Of a stretch of DNA of 64,000 bases, positions 14,686-27,100 are shown one piece after another; the first letter of the stretch is position 1; the number at the start of each line of letters is the position of its first letter. The stretch is from Volvox africanus (Eukaryota; Chlorophyta; Chlorophyceae; Chlamydomonadales; Volvocaceae). A program made the translations under genes and the position numbers. Under the pieces are notes generated by a model. That model made no database searches, was not told the origin of the DNA, and worked only from the letters and a program-made list of their open reading frames with translations. The stretch is from assembly GCA_030268105.1 (NCBI GenBank), contig BSDZ01000094.1, positions 2,693,501-2,757,500 of the forward strand. Direction: 5' to 3'.

Positions 14686-14907
14686 AATCTATCAGCGATA
14701 AATCGTTCCTCTAAGGAGAATACAGGGTATAAGCATCTGTTTCCAAATGTTATTCCGTATGATAGGTAGAATCCTACGTGTTACTCACCCGTTTGCCACT
14801 CACTAAAATTGGAGCAAGCCCCAATTATGTTCGTTCGACTTGCATGTGTTCAGCATACCGCCAGCGTTCGTTCTCAGCCAGGATCAAACTCTCAAGTTTG
14901 ATTCTGT
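14686..14907 (-). rRNA. rrs: 5' end of a bacterial 16S rRNA gene (fragment)
   Basis: Minus strand: leader tagacagaatcaaactt, then GAGAGTTTGATCCTGGCT, the AACGAACGCTGGCGG and ACACATGCAAGTCGAACG blocks, GGGTGAGTAACACGTAGG, and GATTTATCGCTGATAGAT at the far end. About 220 nt, covering roughly E. coli positions 1-230. The start GAACGAACGC and the short helix with aattggggcttgctccaatt point to Alphaproteobacteria, Rickettsiales-like. A plastid 16S would read GATGAACGCT there. It is truncated by a junction with cysS. Confidence 0.9.
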
Positions 14908-15384
14908 CTATTTTTTTTGTAGCCATGGGCATATTCGGTGACTGGCATAGTTGAGATCTGATGAACAGGCGGGAGCCCTGCTCTAAATTGCAGCTGTACA
15001 TATGTGGATCAAGCGGCAAAGCTGCAGGTAGGCATTCTACCCGCTGTAACGAATGAGCAGGCCCTCGAATCGTATCACTATCGTTATCGCTCGTTATATT
15101 AGTCCCTTTGGCCGAGGCAGTAGCAGCGGGAGACGTGGCGGCAGCACGCAGCAGGAGATGCTAGAGCCCGGCAGGAAGCACATGGGAGCACACAGAGACA
15201 GTGGCAGGTAGCCGTGTTGCCGTCTGCAGCAATGACGCGGCCACCGCAGCTGTTTTTTGGTTCAAGTCCTGATTCCGTACAGCCGGAGCAACAGGAAGTC
15301 CCGATGCATGTATAGCAGGTTGAGCGCCCCACGCGCCCATGCGTACCTATCTCAAATTTAGCTGCGCACTTTGCGCCAACCAGC
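14908..15384. other. Intergenic stretch between the 16S piece and the decayed gametolysin copy
   Basis: GC content rises back to host-like values after about 14925. A minus-strand frame of 77 codons (15332-15099) is Cys-rich but has no recognisable motif or signal peptide. No gene is claimed. Confidence 0.5.
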
Positions 15385-16245
15385 GAGTTTCATCCTTCAC
15401 AACATGATTAAGGCGAGTAAATAACGCTGTAAGGAAGAACGGGAATTAGCTATGCATGATTGCAGCCCCTGTCGGCATCATAACGCTTCCTACTATGAGA
15501 CTCACGGCGAGAATCACTTTGATACGGAAAAGTCAAAAAATTCATTCAATTCCTAAGTCTGCCGTGAGCTATCTTCGCGGTGTAAAATTAAGAACGTCTG
15601 GAATTATGTATCAGGTAACGACATTTTAAGTCCAAGATGATAACGCGTGTGTATGATGCAGAGGTAAATTCTCCTCAGCAAATAGAACAAAATCCTACCT
15701 AAAGTAGAAGCTGCACTTGAATTGTACAATCTAGGAAGCGGGAAACGTTGTTACAATCGCTCTGTCCGTCTGGCAGAATGAGCATCCTTTTACCTCAAAG
15801 CCTAATCAGTGATAAATACTTCGGCTTCCTTTGCATGGTGCGTGGAAAGAGCGCTTCATACATGCATACTCGCACTCCGCCGTTGTTCTACCCGGGTCAT
15901 AGCTTCGCATAACGCCATCGTTTCTCACCTATGCAATCGATTGGATTTCTTCATTAAATGAATAAGTTAGGCTTCGTTTACTTTATGCACATAATTTATA
16001 TTACAATGCTCTCCATCCATCTGAGCGAGGACAACCGAGGTCCGTCCCTGCCCGTCACATATTCTGCTACCGCCTATTGCCGGGCCGGCGTTCGTGTTAT
16101 TCGAAGCAGCACCGGACCATGGAGCTTCGACGCTGAAATGTATTCATATTCTAAAGTTTATTCATATTGTTATTCTTTCGGAGGTGAGACCATGCCGAGC
16201 GCGAGAGGATTGCGATGATTTGGAGGGCGCAATAGTAAAGCTGTA
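15385..16245 (-). pseudogene. Decayed second copy of the gametolysin upstream region and exon 1
   Basis: Collinear with 3085-3975 in the same orientation. The exon-1 equivalent (about 15454-15390) starts ATGCATAGC followed by a stop, then FPFFLTALF and HVVKDET, against MHLSISFLLTALLAF and NVVKAET in the intact copy. The in-frame stop two codons after the start, and the absence of any later gametolysin exon, make it a pseudogene of the 5' end only. Divergence is high with many small indels, so the duplication is old. Confidence 0.7.
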
Positions 16246-18740
16246 TGTGTCAATCAATTATGTGGGATAACCCTCAGCATCCAGTGTTTTGGAACAAGTG
16301 GATTGCTCTCGCCTAGCACGCTATGGAGTTTAACCCTAAGCTGCCTTAAGCACACACACATACCTGATTTCGAATCCTAGGGACCTAAGCCGCCCACGAC
16401 TACCGGTGCGACAGGTATTGAAGCATGTGGAATGTTGACCGACCGACACCGACCGACCCTAAATGCTAAGCTATACGGAGAACTGTAATTACGTTATCAG
16501 CTTTAGGAAGGATGCGTGATGCCACTCATATATGCGACCCCCGCCGGAAGTAAGGGCCAGAAGGTCAAACTCGACCCCGACCTTCAAGCACCTGCCTCCA
16601 AGTGCGTACAGTTTATCAGAAAGACACAGAGTTTCATGTGCTCCGTACGCGTTCACGTTGCTGGCCAATCCGTCCACTTCAGGTAGATACCGCCACCGAC
16701 GTCGTCCCGATCGCTATTAGCTATCAGAGAGGAGAGAAAACGAAGAGAGAAAAGGGGGGGAACAGCCCGCGCACTCGTGTAGGTTGTAACTGCAGGTTCT
16801 TTTTGTTGAGGGGCCTGTGATACGGGCCCCTCAGGTGTGCAGTTTGCCTCGTCTTTTTTTGTATGTTAGGGAGCGATTTTTAGCTGCCGTCATCAACTGC
16901 CGTCATCATGATTAGTGAGGCGAGGCTTCATCTGGGTGCGTAGGTTGAGCGCCGTGCAGGGGGCGTATATATAATATACATATATATAATAAGCCCTAAA
17001 TATATTATATAACGTTTATATAAGTTATATAATATACCCGATGTATAGTGATGCATTTGCTACAGCGCTTGAAATCCTGAGCAATATACACCCTTACCTG
17101 GCGGAACTTGGGATAGCACCACGCTCTAGTGAAAGGACCCCTACCAAAACGTAATGACACCCCTAGGGGTGGCGTAAGGATTAGAAACCTATTTAAATTG
17201 CTCTGTCGGCAGTACATCTGATTGGTGGGCTTGGGAAGCGTCGAAACAAATTGGCCGCTGTTGGCAAAAACGACTGGTTGGGCAGAGGACGTTCAGTATG
17301 CCGGTCCAGAGTTCACGAGGCTTCACAGTTCTCTGGGAAGGGGGCGTGCCCCTCTAATGTCCCCAATTGAAACGCATAAGTTGGGAGCCTGCACTGGTGC
17401 AGGCGCGCGTCGCGGAATAGGGTGATTTTGACGGCAATTCAAAAAACCCAGAACGTTTTGCGGTTTTCCCTCAATGGCGAAAGGTTGAAGGGGTATGAAG
17501 AGACATCGTTATATAAAGTTAGACATATGCACTTGCCCCATTGGTAGAAGTTTCTAGAAGTAGAGTTACCAGAATATGAGTCCAAGGCGACATTCGCGCC
17601 TCTGGGGTCTGCGCAATAACTTTATGAAATTGACATTTATTGTGGAATGAACGAAGACATGGCATAAGAATTTGAAGCTGGGTGTCAAAATGGGCACACA
17701 AGTTATCAAAACATGGACCGAGAGTTCATTTGAGGCTGTGTGCGTGAAGAACTTGTGTCCTAAATTCCAGGCGTTGTTCATTAAACATATAATGAAATCA
17801 GTTATATTATCACGTGTAATCCCAAGTAATCCATACTGGCGGTATGGCGATGGGAGGCCATTCTCCCAGGCAACAGGCTAACTGTCTTAAATGGTCCCCT
17901 TGGGCCTTGAACCCTTCAAAGACATGAGTATTTTTCCATATGCCAAATTCCTTGTTATAATATATGCTTACGACAAATATGCTGAACAACCTGGGAAAGG
18001 TGCATCCCGACTCCAGGCCCTTTCCGCTTGCGGTCTTGAGCCCAAGAAACACACTGCTTCGATTAGCTATTTGCCAGGCACAGGCGAACAAAGACCAAGG
18101 TAAGTTGAATGTCTGTAAAGGTTGTCCACACGGATACTCATCTTTGGTCTGAGAATCGGTGGTGCAGGCTCAGCGCCTGCTCCTGCATCCAGCGATGACG
18201 ACCGCCGCTATACGTTGGGTCATTATTACGGCTCAACAAATTCCGTGTCTGGCGTGAAGCAACTCGATCACACAAAGCGGCGACGGGACCGCGTTGTGGG
18301 CGAGATAGTCGAGGTATATTTTAAATCTGAATAGGAATTTAGCAATGCCTGTTCAGATTTCCGAACTTCGATAATGTCTCCATAACGTTCGGGATGTCCA
18401 CCAACCGTTGACGACGTGGATCCGAGTCATCCCCCACCCGCACCCGCACAGGGATGGAGAACCCTTGCAAATTGCCGCCATAACATCCCCCCCGCTTTTG
18501 CGCCTGATCTCCTGCATGACTTCCTGCAACCACCGACCCTTTCCTGCAATCCCCGATGCAGCTTCTCATTCCGCGCCTGACCCGGTTCCTAAATGCGACC
18601 CTGCCTCTCCTCCAAATTCATCTCCGCGTTAACAGCCGCACCCGTACCGCACCCAATGTACCGTAGCTGCTGTCCAAGAAATAAACTAGCGATGCTCCGT
18701 CTCCACCTTTGCGCCGGCGCCACAGGCTGGCCGCCGCCAG
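16246..18740. other. Intergenic, no confident gene
   Basis: Contains an AT-rich ATAT block (16966-17040). One plus-strand frame (18122-18334, 70 codons) ends DHTKRRRDRVVGEIVEVYF and looks protein-like, perhaps a transposon remnant, but I cannot name it. The last about 150 bp may hold the 5' exons of the gene that follows. Confidence 0.5.
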
Positions 18741-20991
18741 GGTGTCCCCGAGCAGCTGCTGCGGGGCAACTTGGATGAGCTGGAGGCTCTGCTACCTGAG
18801 CTGACCCCTGATGTCAGCAAGATGCGAGTCGGAGACTGGGTGAGGCCCCTCGTGCTGGGAGGAATGGGAGGAAGCGTGTGGGTTTTCCGGCTTACTTGAA
18901 GATGGGAATTTAGGGAATGAATATAGGAACAGGAGGGAAGTCCGATGACTTCAGAAAGGGCACTGTTGCACATCGAGGCCAGGGCGTCCTGACGCAGGAG
19001 GAGAGAACACTGGAAGCGGAGTCCTGTCACACGGGAAACCCGAATCCCACACCCCTTTCCAAAGAAGCTTCCCACAGCCAGGGTACGCCCACAGCCCACG
19101 TCTTGGACGGTGGTGCCCATTCTCGTTAGTGTTTCCTCCTTTGAGAGCTTACCCACCGGCCTGATGGATATGGCAGGTAGAGCGATCGAATCTCTTAAGG
19201 TTACGGCCCCTCTCCTACACGACCAAACTCGGGCACCACAGCCTCACGAAAGGGGTGCACCTGCCCGTACCCATCCAACTCTCCGCAAAGAGGACACAGA
19301 CCGCACATTCACTCTTCGCTATTTCCATTATTGCCAACCTCTGAAGCACTGCCGGGTGGAGCGGTGCCCCAGCACACCCCTCCACACGCCCATAGCAAAA
19401 TCGTCTCTGCTATGATGCCCTCGCATGGTCTTCTCATCTCCCGCACACACGACTCCCATACGAGCTCACGTCACCGGTTCCGCTCTTCCCGCGGCACGCA
19501 GGTTAAGCTGGCCAAGGATGTCAACAAGGTGGGGTCAAGGGCCAGGGTCCACAGCGTCGCAAAAGAATCATTCACCAACCCTCGCACTCTGTCTCACCAG
19601 CCCCACCATCGCCGACTTATCGCCGCCTCCATGACTGGGCGCATCCCCCCATCCTCCTATCTCCACATACCCCCATTTCCCCATGGGAAATGGCCTCAAT
19701 AGGGGTGTAGTTCCGGAACGCACAGGACGGTTCGACTAGGGCCGGGCGGGAGGAAGGAACTGCGGAGGAGGGGATCGATAAGCCCTACTAACCCCTCAGC
19801 GCGGATTGGGATGGATGGCCCCCGAAATACACAGCACAGATGTCTAACATCGCCCTTGCCTAAAACCGATACCGAAAGCGGGTTTTGATTCTAATCTGCT
19901 GTCAGGTGGCGACTATGCTGGTGGTGATTAAGACGTGCTACCCGGGTAAGAGGGCTGTTTGGCGCCGCGGGGGGGGGGATGGAAAGGCGGGCGTGTGAAC
20001 AGGCGGTGAGTGTGGTCGTCGACGATTGCGTGTTTGAATGTGCCACGGTCAGTTGAGCGGCGGTGACGTGCGCCTATGCGCAAGGATTTCAACCCCTCTG
20101 TAAACCCTCTAGACCCTCTAGACAAGCAGCAACAAAAACAGCAGCGGCAGCAGCAACGGCAATTATGCACAACAAATGCTAGGCAGCTGACTTCTCCTCA
20201 ATACATATCCCTGTCCTATCGTCGGTTGTTGCTCAGGTGCCAATGTGGGGCGGATCGTTGCGAAGGTGCCTAAGGTGTTGCTCAAATCGCCGGAGGCGGT
20301 GTCGGCAGATGCTGCTGTGGTGAGTGCTCTAGGTCGGGTCCTGGCCAATGAGGTGCGAAACCCGCAGCTTGTAACCCATGCACATACGAACCCACCCACC
20401 TACCACTCAACAGCCAATTCACCCTGCTAAACAATACCCCTGCCACATGTACCCTATGATTTCCTAGCCTCTTTGGGTTATGGTTGGGATCCTGTAGAGA
20501 AGCTGCCTCTGTAAACGTTCCGTCTTACCCGTCCGTACCACCATTATTCTTCCAACCTGGTCATTGGGATCCCGACATCCCGTCACCGCCACCACCGCGG
20601 CCCTCCAATGGCCATCCGAAGATACGGAAGGTGCTGGCTGCGGCTCCTAATCTAGACGCCATTATCGAGGAGGTGCCGTACCTCATGGACCCAGCGGCAT
20701 TGGCGCAGAGCCTCTCCAATGTCAGCAGATGGTGAGAGAGCCGCGACGGTTTGTGGTGGTGTTTCCTTGGTCAACGTTTCAAATGCAGGTCAACGATAAC
20801 TTCCGAATACATAGAACCTGTGTTGCAGAACACGTCAGTTGTCGACCTTTCCTAGTTGATGTCGTACGTGACATCTCCCTCTTCCTCTACCTCCAGGTAC
20901 AACACGAAGGACCCGGTGTCAATGATTGCCCGAAACCCCAAGCTGTTGCTCAACGTGGAGGAGGCGGACCTGGAGGCGGACCCTCTGTACG
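18741..20991 (+). CDS. Helical-repeat protein, mTERF-like, internal exons (ends unresolved)
   Basis: Six exons join in phase: 18741-18839, 19502-19528 (27 nt), 19906-19945 (40 nt), 20237-20319, 20622-20731 and 20897-20991. The product contains LLRGNLDELEALLPELTPDV, then VGDWVKLAKDV and VGRIVAKVPKVLLKSPE, then NLDAIIEEVPYLMDPAALAQ and SMIARNPKLLLNVEEAD. The repeated pattern of about 30-40 residues with P.(V/L)LL...E resembles mTERF helical repeats, which bind nucleic acid in organelles. That assignment is by pattern only. Acceptors and donors (CAG/GTGAGx) are good. The 5' exons and C-terminus were not found with confidence. A candidate C-terminal exon lies around 21370-21786. Confidence 0.6.
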
Positions 20992-23900
20992 GTGAGGTAC
21001 GTACGGTATTATTTACGAGGCGTCCATTCTTATCGCGAGAACTATCCAAACTGTCCAGACTCGCACGATGGACAAACCCTCCGTCTTGTGTCGATGATTA
21101 TGGAGGCTGCGTAGATCTGTCTGTTGTCCATCTGCCCATCTGTCTGACGCCGTGTGGTCAAGCATCATACGTAACTAGCGTCCCATCTTTCCGCCCCTCT
21201 GCTCCCTCTGCTCCCTCTGCTCCCTCTGCTCCCTTTGCTCCCTCTGCTCCCTTTGGGATTTAACCATCAGTATCAATACCATCAGTTTCATACTGCTGAG
21301 TGGTCTTGTGTGGGTTACGTTGCGCTTACACTCGGACTCCCTTCTCACGTCTCCCTCCCTCCCTGGCAGCTGACGACGGCGGGTTAGGGGTGCCTCGGTC
21401 GCCTGCGTTGACGTGCGCTGTTGCACAGCTTAGGCCTTGTCCCGGGGGCCCCTTATTGGCGTCTGGCAGCAGGAGGGGAGCAACTCAGGGCTGCTGCGGT
21501 GTGAGCGATGGCATGTGGCCCAGCTGCGACTTGGGTGCGGAGCCGGCGCCTCGTGTAATTGCCGCAACCAGCCGTTCTGTCGCCACTTGCCCCCCTTTCG
21601 TTTCCAACGGTGGACTCGGTGTTGTGCCGTGGGTTGCGTACCGTAGGCCTCAGCCTTAACCTGAGCACCATTGATACCTGGGACTTTGGTCAGCAGCAGC
21701 TGCGGCAATCCCATGCAGAACAGCAGCAGCAAATGCGGCAAGCGGTTACCATACAGCCCTCAGGCGCAGCTGCCATCAGTACCTGATGAAGCCGGGGTTG
21801 GTGCTTGCGACGGTCGCGGTCAGGGTGGGTCGGTAAGGAGGGCAGGGCTTGAGGAAGGCCTGGCGATCTTTTCGCACTGGCAACGTGAAGGGTGGGGTTT
21901 GTGCAGTGTTTTGAAGGGTGACCAATCCTATGCCTCTTAACCGCATCAAGAGGTTAAGAGGCGGCGGCGATGATACCCGCAGCACCGGTATTTGCCATTT
22001 GCTGTGGACCCTGGGTTACTTGTGCCATTATCCTCACTTGGGTTTGTATTTGCGACCGTCCGTGCGTGTGTACGGGATCGCACACAGAAGTGCGACTTCA
22101 GGGGCGATGTGGGCAGAGGAGAGAGGGAACCGAATGTTAGGTGAATGGAAACAACGCCAGGACTCATGTGTGCGTGCATATGTATCTGCGTATGAATGTG
22201 TCTGTGAGGTGAATGGAATACTGTTGCTGTTGAGAGACGTGTGTGTTTGTGCTCTCCTCCGTTCTTGCGCTCTCTTCTCTCCTTCAAAAGTTTTTAGAAC
22301 GCGGAATAATGGGCGTGATTTGCTCTCGTCCATGGGCAGGTGCCGAGTAGTAGGGGGGTAGGGGATGATGAATGATGGATGCGGACCGCAGCAACCAGGG
22401 AGGCGGAGTGGCGGAGACAGCGCTGATGAAGAAAGCGTGACCAAGGCAACACGTCAGGGGAAGTCGGAGCAAAGGCAGCATGCGGGTCTTTCAGCAAAGG
22501 TTTCAAATTTTCCGACAGGTTCTTTTGCCTCTGATATCCGACCTTCACAGATATCATCAGAGCGAGTTGCTAGACATTCGTTTTGTGCCAAGGTATTCGT
22601 GAGGCAGTGCCCAGCAGTCCATCCACATATGCGTGTATGTGTGGGTGCCCAGTAGGGAGGAGCTACCATTATATTGGCAGGGAAAATGCTGACTCGCTGT
22701 GTCTGTTGTATGCCGTGCCACTGCCATGCCACGCTGTGCCGCACCGCCACTGGCCACTCCTCCGCCGTTCCACCGCTGCTAGGCGACGCCATCTACGTGG
22801 AAGATGAGCTGCCTCAATTGCGAAAGCGCGCCGTGATGCCGGCGGCGGCGGCGGCGGCAGGCAGCGCCGCTCGCGTTTCGTGACCGACATGGTGATGCCG
22901 CCAGGGAACTGGAACGGACCTGATGCCGACATGAGCGCTTTCAAGGCAATGGTCAATCTGTTCAGCGCTCATGTGAACTTCTTTTGATCAATCAATCTAT
23001 CTATGTGCAAATCGCACGTTACTTTGGTCTGGCGCATTGTGATGAGCTCATATGCGGCGGCGAGCCCGGGTCGCTGCTGAAATGGAAGATTTCTGCATCC
23101 TGTGCACCATGCCAACGGGCCTTTTATGCACTTATCCGTTCATCATACGCTATTGTACTTGGAAGCGCTGCAATTATTGGGGCGTGTACCAGGAGGCCGA
23201 ACCGTGGGGCCCGCCTGTGTTCTGGACCGGTACACGCCTATACCCGTCTTCGTGGCTTTTCTTCAGGTTGTTTTTTTATAACTTGTACGATGTATGATTT
23301 AAACTTGAAGGGTTGCTGTGCTGTTGTGTTGTTGGAGCTTGCTGGACATGTATCACCCAACCAAGGGGAAGGGGCCGGGACGTACGTCAATTCCGATGAG
23401 CTGCTGTATTTGCTATAGACGTGCTCGGACGGTCGGACCTGTTCTTTCTAATTTTAAACAGACCGCCTCTAGAAGGATATCAACTCAGTTTAACGCGTTC
23501 TTTGGCATCGTTGGCATCGTCCGTTGCTGATCCCGGAAATCCGGGACTCTGGGTACTCCGGCATATATGTATTAGTAAGAATTATACGAAGGGCGGTGCA
23601 AGTTCTGTAAGGGCCGTGAATTGACCCAATTACTATTTCGGTTCAAGATGTCATTATTTTGCCTGTAAATTTTAGTTGTTGTTGATGCGCGCCATTGCTT
23701 GCCGAACCGCACTCCCTCACATCGACGGTGACGGCGACTACGTTTCTGACAGCCAGGACAACGCAATGTGCAACACTTTACAGGTCTTTTAAGATGAATG
23801 GCTTAAGTATTATTAAGAAGATGTGCTTGCGGATTTCTTCTAACTCACGGACGGCTGTCGCCCGCAATTGCTTCTGGCCGGCTCGATCAACGCCCGGAAG

Positions 23901-24169
23901 GAGCTTAATACGTAACCAAATATGCATTCAAATAAAAACTGTTTGTAGACGTGGGTAAGCCATTGCGTGACCCTAAAAGCTGCCGACCAGGTCCCAGGGG
24001 CCAACCGTGAGGATGTTGGCGTATGCGCGCGCCCCATCCTACCACGTCCTTTTCACTATAGTAATATAACTCTACTCACAGGTGGTTATTCCATGGAGGG
24101 TGTCCTCGGGGCCTCCCAAACTTTCCAGGGCGCTTGTCCGTCACAACCATCTGCTCATCCTCGGCATCC
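20992..24169. other. Region between the mTERF-like gene and PrmA, gene ends unresolved
   Basis: Probably holds the 3' exon(s) and UTR of the preceding gene; a Gln-rich frame sits at 21640-21786. A 9-bp tandem repeat (gctccctct, 21189-21255) is present. A plus-strand frame, open after a stop near 22811 and ending at TGA 22985, contains MVMPPGNWNGPDADMSAFKA, which looks coding, but no neighbour exon could be linked. Sequence just upstream of 24170 (frame ending [10 protein letters not shown]) could be the end of a plastid transit peptide for the next gene. Confidence 0.45.
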
Positions 24170-27100
24170 ATGTCGCCGCCGCCGGCGGAAATTGTGGCCA
24201 CATGCCTTCGCTGCATCATCACTGGCATCAGCGGCGACCTGGCGGAGGAACTCGGGGACGTGCTGCTGACGATGGGAGCCCAATCAGTCGTGTAGGTCTT
24301 CCGCACACTTTTGTCCTTCCGCCCGCTTTCGTTCGCACCTATAGTTTGGAGAGCGGGGCTGGCACCGCACGTCTGGCTGGGCTCGGTACCAACTCAAGCA
24401 CATAAGACCTTATACTTTCGCCAGCTGCTTTGCTCCTTGGCCTGCATGCATGCGTTATATCCGCTAGGGCGTCGCTTTCTTCCCGGATGCAAGTCACCGT
24501 AGGGTTTACTCTCCCGTAAGACGCCGCCTCGACCCTCCAGTCTCTGCCTTCCCTTGGCATTCTTCAAAGGCCACCTTGAGCGAGGGGGCCCGTTTTCTGT
24601 CCCCTCTATGTTATCGTTATCGGGGCCGCGGCGTATCAGGCCGGGCACCTCGTGCCTGGCCTGTGCGCGGGTGCTGACGGCACGGGCTGTGCATGACTGC
24701 ATGCCCTCCAGTTTTGGAAGCGTCAACCCCTCCCCCCACCCTTCGGCTCCCAACCCCTAGGGTCCCAGCCCCCTCATTTGTGACGCGCCTCCTTTTCCAC
24801 CGCCCTGCGTGCAGCGTGCAGGAGCACCGGCCCCCGGGCGCACCCGAACAGGAGATCTTCGATGACGGGGAGGCCCACCTGTGGGACCGTTGTGACCTGC
24901 TGGTGCACTTTCCCCTGGAGGTGTGCGTGTGTGCGTTTTCTCCTTTGACTGGACGGAGCCGTGGGAGAGGAAGCGGGGTCCTGAATGAAAGTGCGACACA
25001 CGGAGGGAAGGAGGCTTGCGTTGACCCCAGGATAAAGGAGGGGCTTCGCGACCCATTATGTGATGTTATGTGGAGGGAGGGAAATCAGCGGGTGGGGTCG
25101 TGGTTAACAATAGACCTGGGTGGAAGGGATGAGATTGTAGGTGGCACGGAGCCCGATGACTGTCCGGAGAGGCTAACATGCAGGTGGCGCAAGGCCGACC
25201 TCACAGCTCTTTAACAACCTGATATGGGCTCTCCTATGCCCTCCTCCGCGACCGGTTGGCAGAGCGTGCGATTCAATAAGGCGGATACCAAGCCCTCAAC
25301 CCAATCCTGGCAGGCTGACGTGGAGGGCTCACTCGCAATGGCGCTGGATGCTCTGGGGCTAGACCCTGGAGGTGCGGCAGGGGAAGGGAATTCGGCAGTG
25401 GAGCGTCAGGAGGAGGGAACCTCCGTCTTTGGCATCCAGTACCACGTGGAGGCAGTCGCCAATGAGGCCTGGGTGGAGCAGGTGGGGACGGAGGAGGTGC
25501 GGGAATTTGGAGTTTGCGAGGTCTCTATAAGGAAGTGGCGGATGAGGAGGAGCAATACGTAGTACTGGGAGGAAAAAACGTATTACGTGTTGCTGTTGTG
25601 TGTGGGGGGGGGGAGAGAGGGAGAGGAGGAGAAAATCTAGGAATCTGAGCACCTGGCTGCTCAGCGGAGCAGGAGAGGTAGGCGAGGGGGTGTCTCAACT
25701 TCTGCTGCAGCAATGCCACAAACCCTGCCAGAGTCGCGACCTCTGGCAACACCTGCCACACCTTTCTCAACGCTGTCATGAGTCTTGTTACCCCTGTACC
25801 CTCTAGGACCTCTGCCTTTGGGTCTCTCCGTACATGTTGCTAGGATGTTGTACAAGACGGTGGAAATGCTGGTGGTGTCAATCTTCATCAGCGGCCCACT
25901 AACCTAACCTGGTGGACGGAGCGCTGCCTGTTAGGTGTGTTTTTACCGTATCGCGCTTCTCTTCCCCGACGCCCTGCCTTTCCCTGTGCGCCTGCCCCAT
26001 CCCTTCTCCCCAACCAGATCAAGGCCAGCTATGTGCCACTACGGGTGTGTGAGGATCTCTGGATCATTCCGGAATGGTCGGAGCCCGTCGATCTCGCTGC
26101 CACCAACATCATCTTGCAGCCCGGAGTGGCCTTTGGGACGGGTCAGTGGCGCTGTAGCCATTATAAGCAAAACAGGTAGTAGCACCACCTGATCACCACC
26201 TAAAGTTGGACGCGCACTCCTCGCCTCCTTCGCGTCAGGCCCTCCTATTATGCTTCCAGATAATTCCGAATGCCCTGCGCACGATTTCCGCAATAATATC
26301 CCAAGTCCATCCTCCACGACGTCGTCCGTTCGCGTCTCCCTCCCGCGCCCTTGTTCCGGGTCTCAGGCGAGCACCCCACCACGAGGCTGTGTCTTCGGGA
26401 GCTGCGGGACATGGGGGCGCGGGGGAAGCTACTGGGGGCAACTGTCTGTGATTACGGGACTGGCTCCGGCGTGCTGGCGCTGGCAGCGCTCAAATATGGA
26501 GCTGCACGGGCGGTGGGGTGGAGCATCCGGGACACGGCCCAGATGGAGGGGTGTAGGACCATGTACCCGGGGTTGGCCTGGTCGGATGATGTGATGGATT
26601 GAGAAATCTGAAAACGTTGATTCGTGCAGCTCCTGTCGACATCTAGTCGAGCTAGGGCCGTCATGCCGCCGATGGCTTCGTTATCAAACCACCACGTCAT
26701 CATTCCGTGAGCTGTGTTGGCGACTTCCAAAAAGCCTTTCTATCGCGGTCCTCACCCCTGCCCTTGCTTCGCAATCATATTCTGTCCATCCTCTCTCCAT
26801 CGCTCTATCGAAGTCGTTTTCATTACGGAAATAGTATGCCCTCCTTTCCCCTCCTTTCCCCTCCTTTCCCCTTCTTTCCCCTCCTTCCCCCTCCTTTCCC
26901 CTCCTTTGACCTGCCCTCCCCCGCCCGCCCTGCCAGGTCGGAACGGACATCGACTCATTGGCCGTCAAGGCGGCGCAGCGGAACGGGGCCCTCAACGGCT
27001 TCCAGCCGCACAACTTCCTGGCGCTGCAGTGCGGGGGCGGTATCCACGAGCCGGACCCACTCGCGGTGGCTTTGAACGGCGAGTCGTCCCCCTCCTCTCC

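Noticed and set aside
14686..14907. Plastid or mitochondrial 16S rRNA origin
   Set aside because: The 5' block has GAACGAACGC, as in Alphaproteobacteria, where plastids have GATGAACGCT. Its neighbours are also bacterial genes. A full alignment would still be needed to exclude mitochondria formally.
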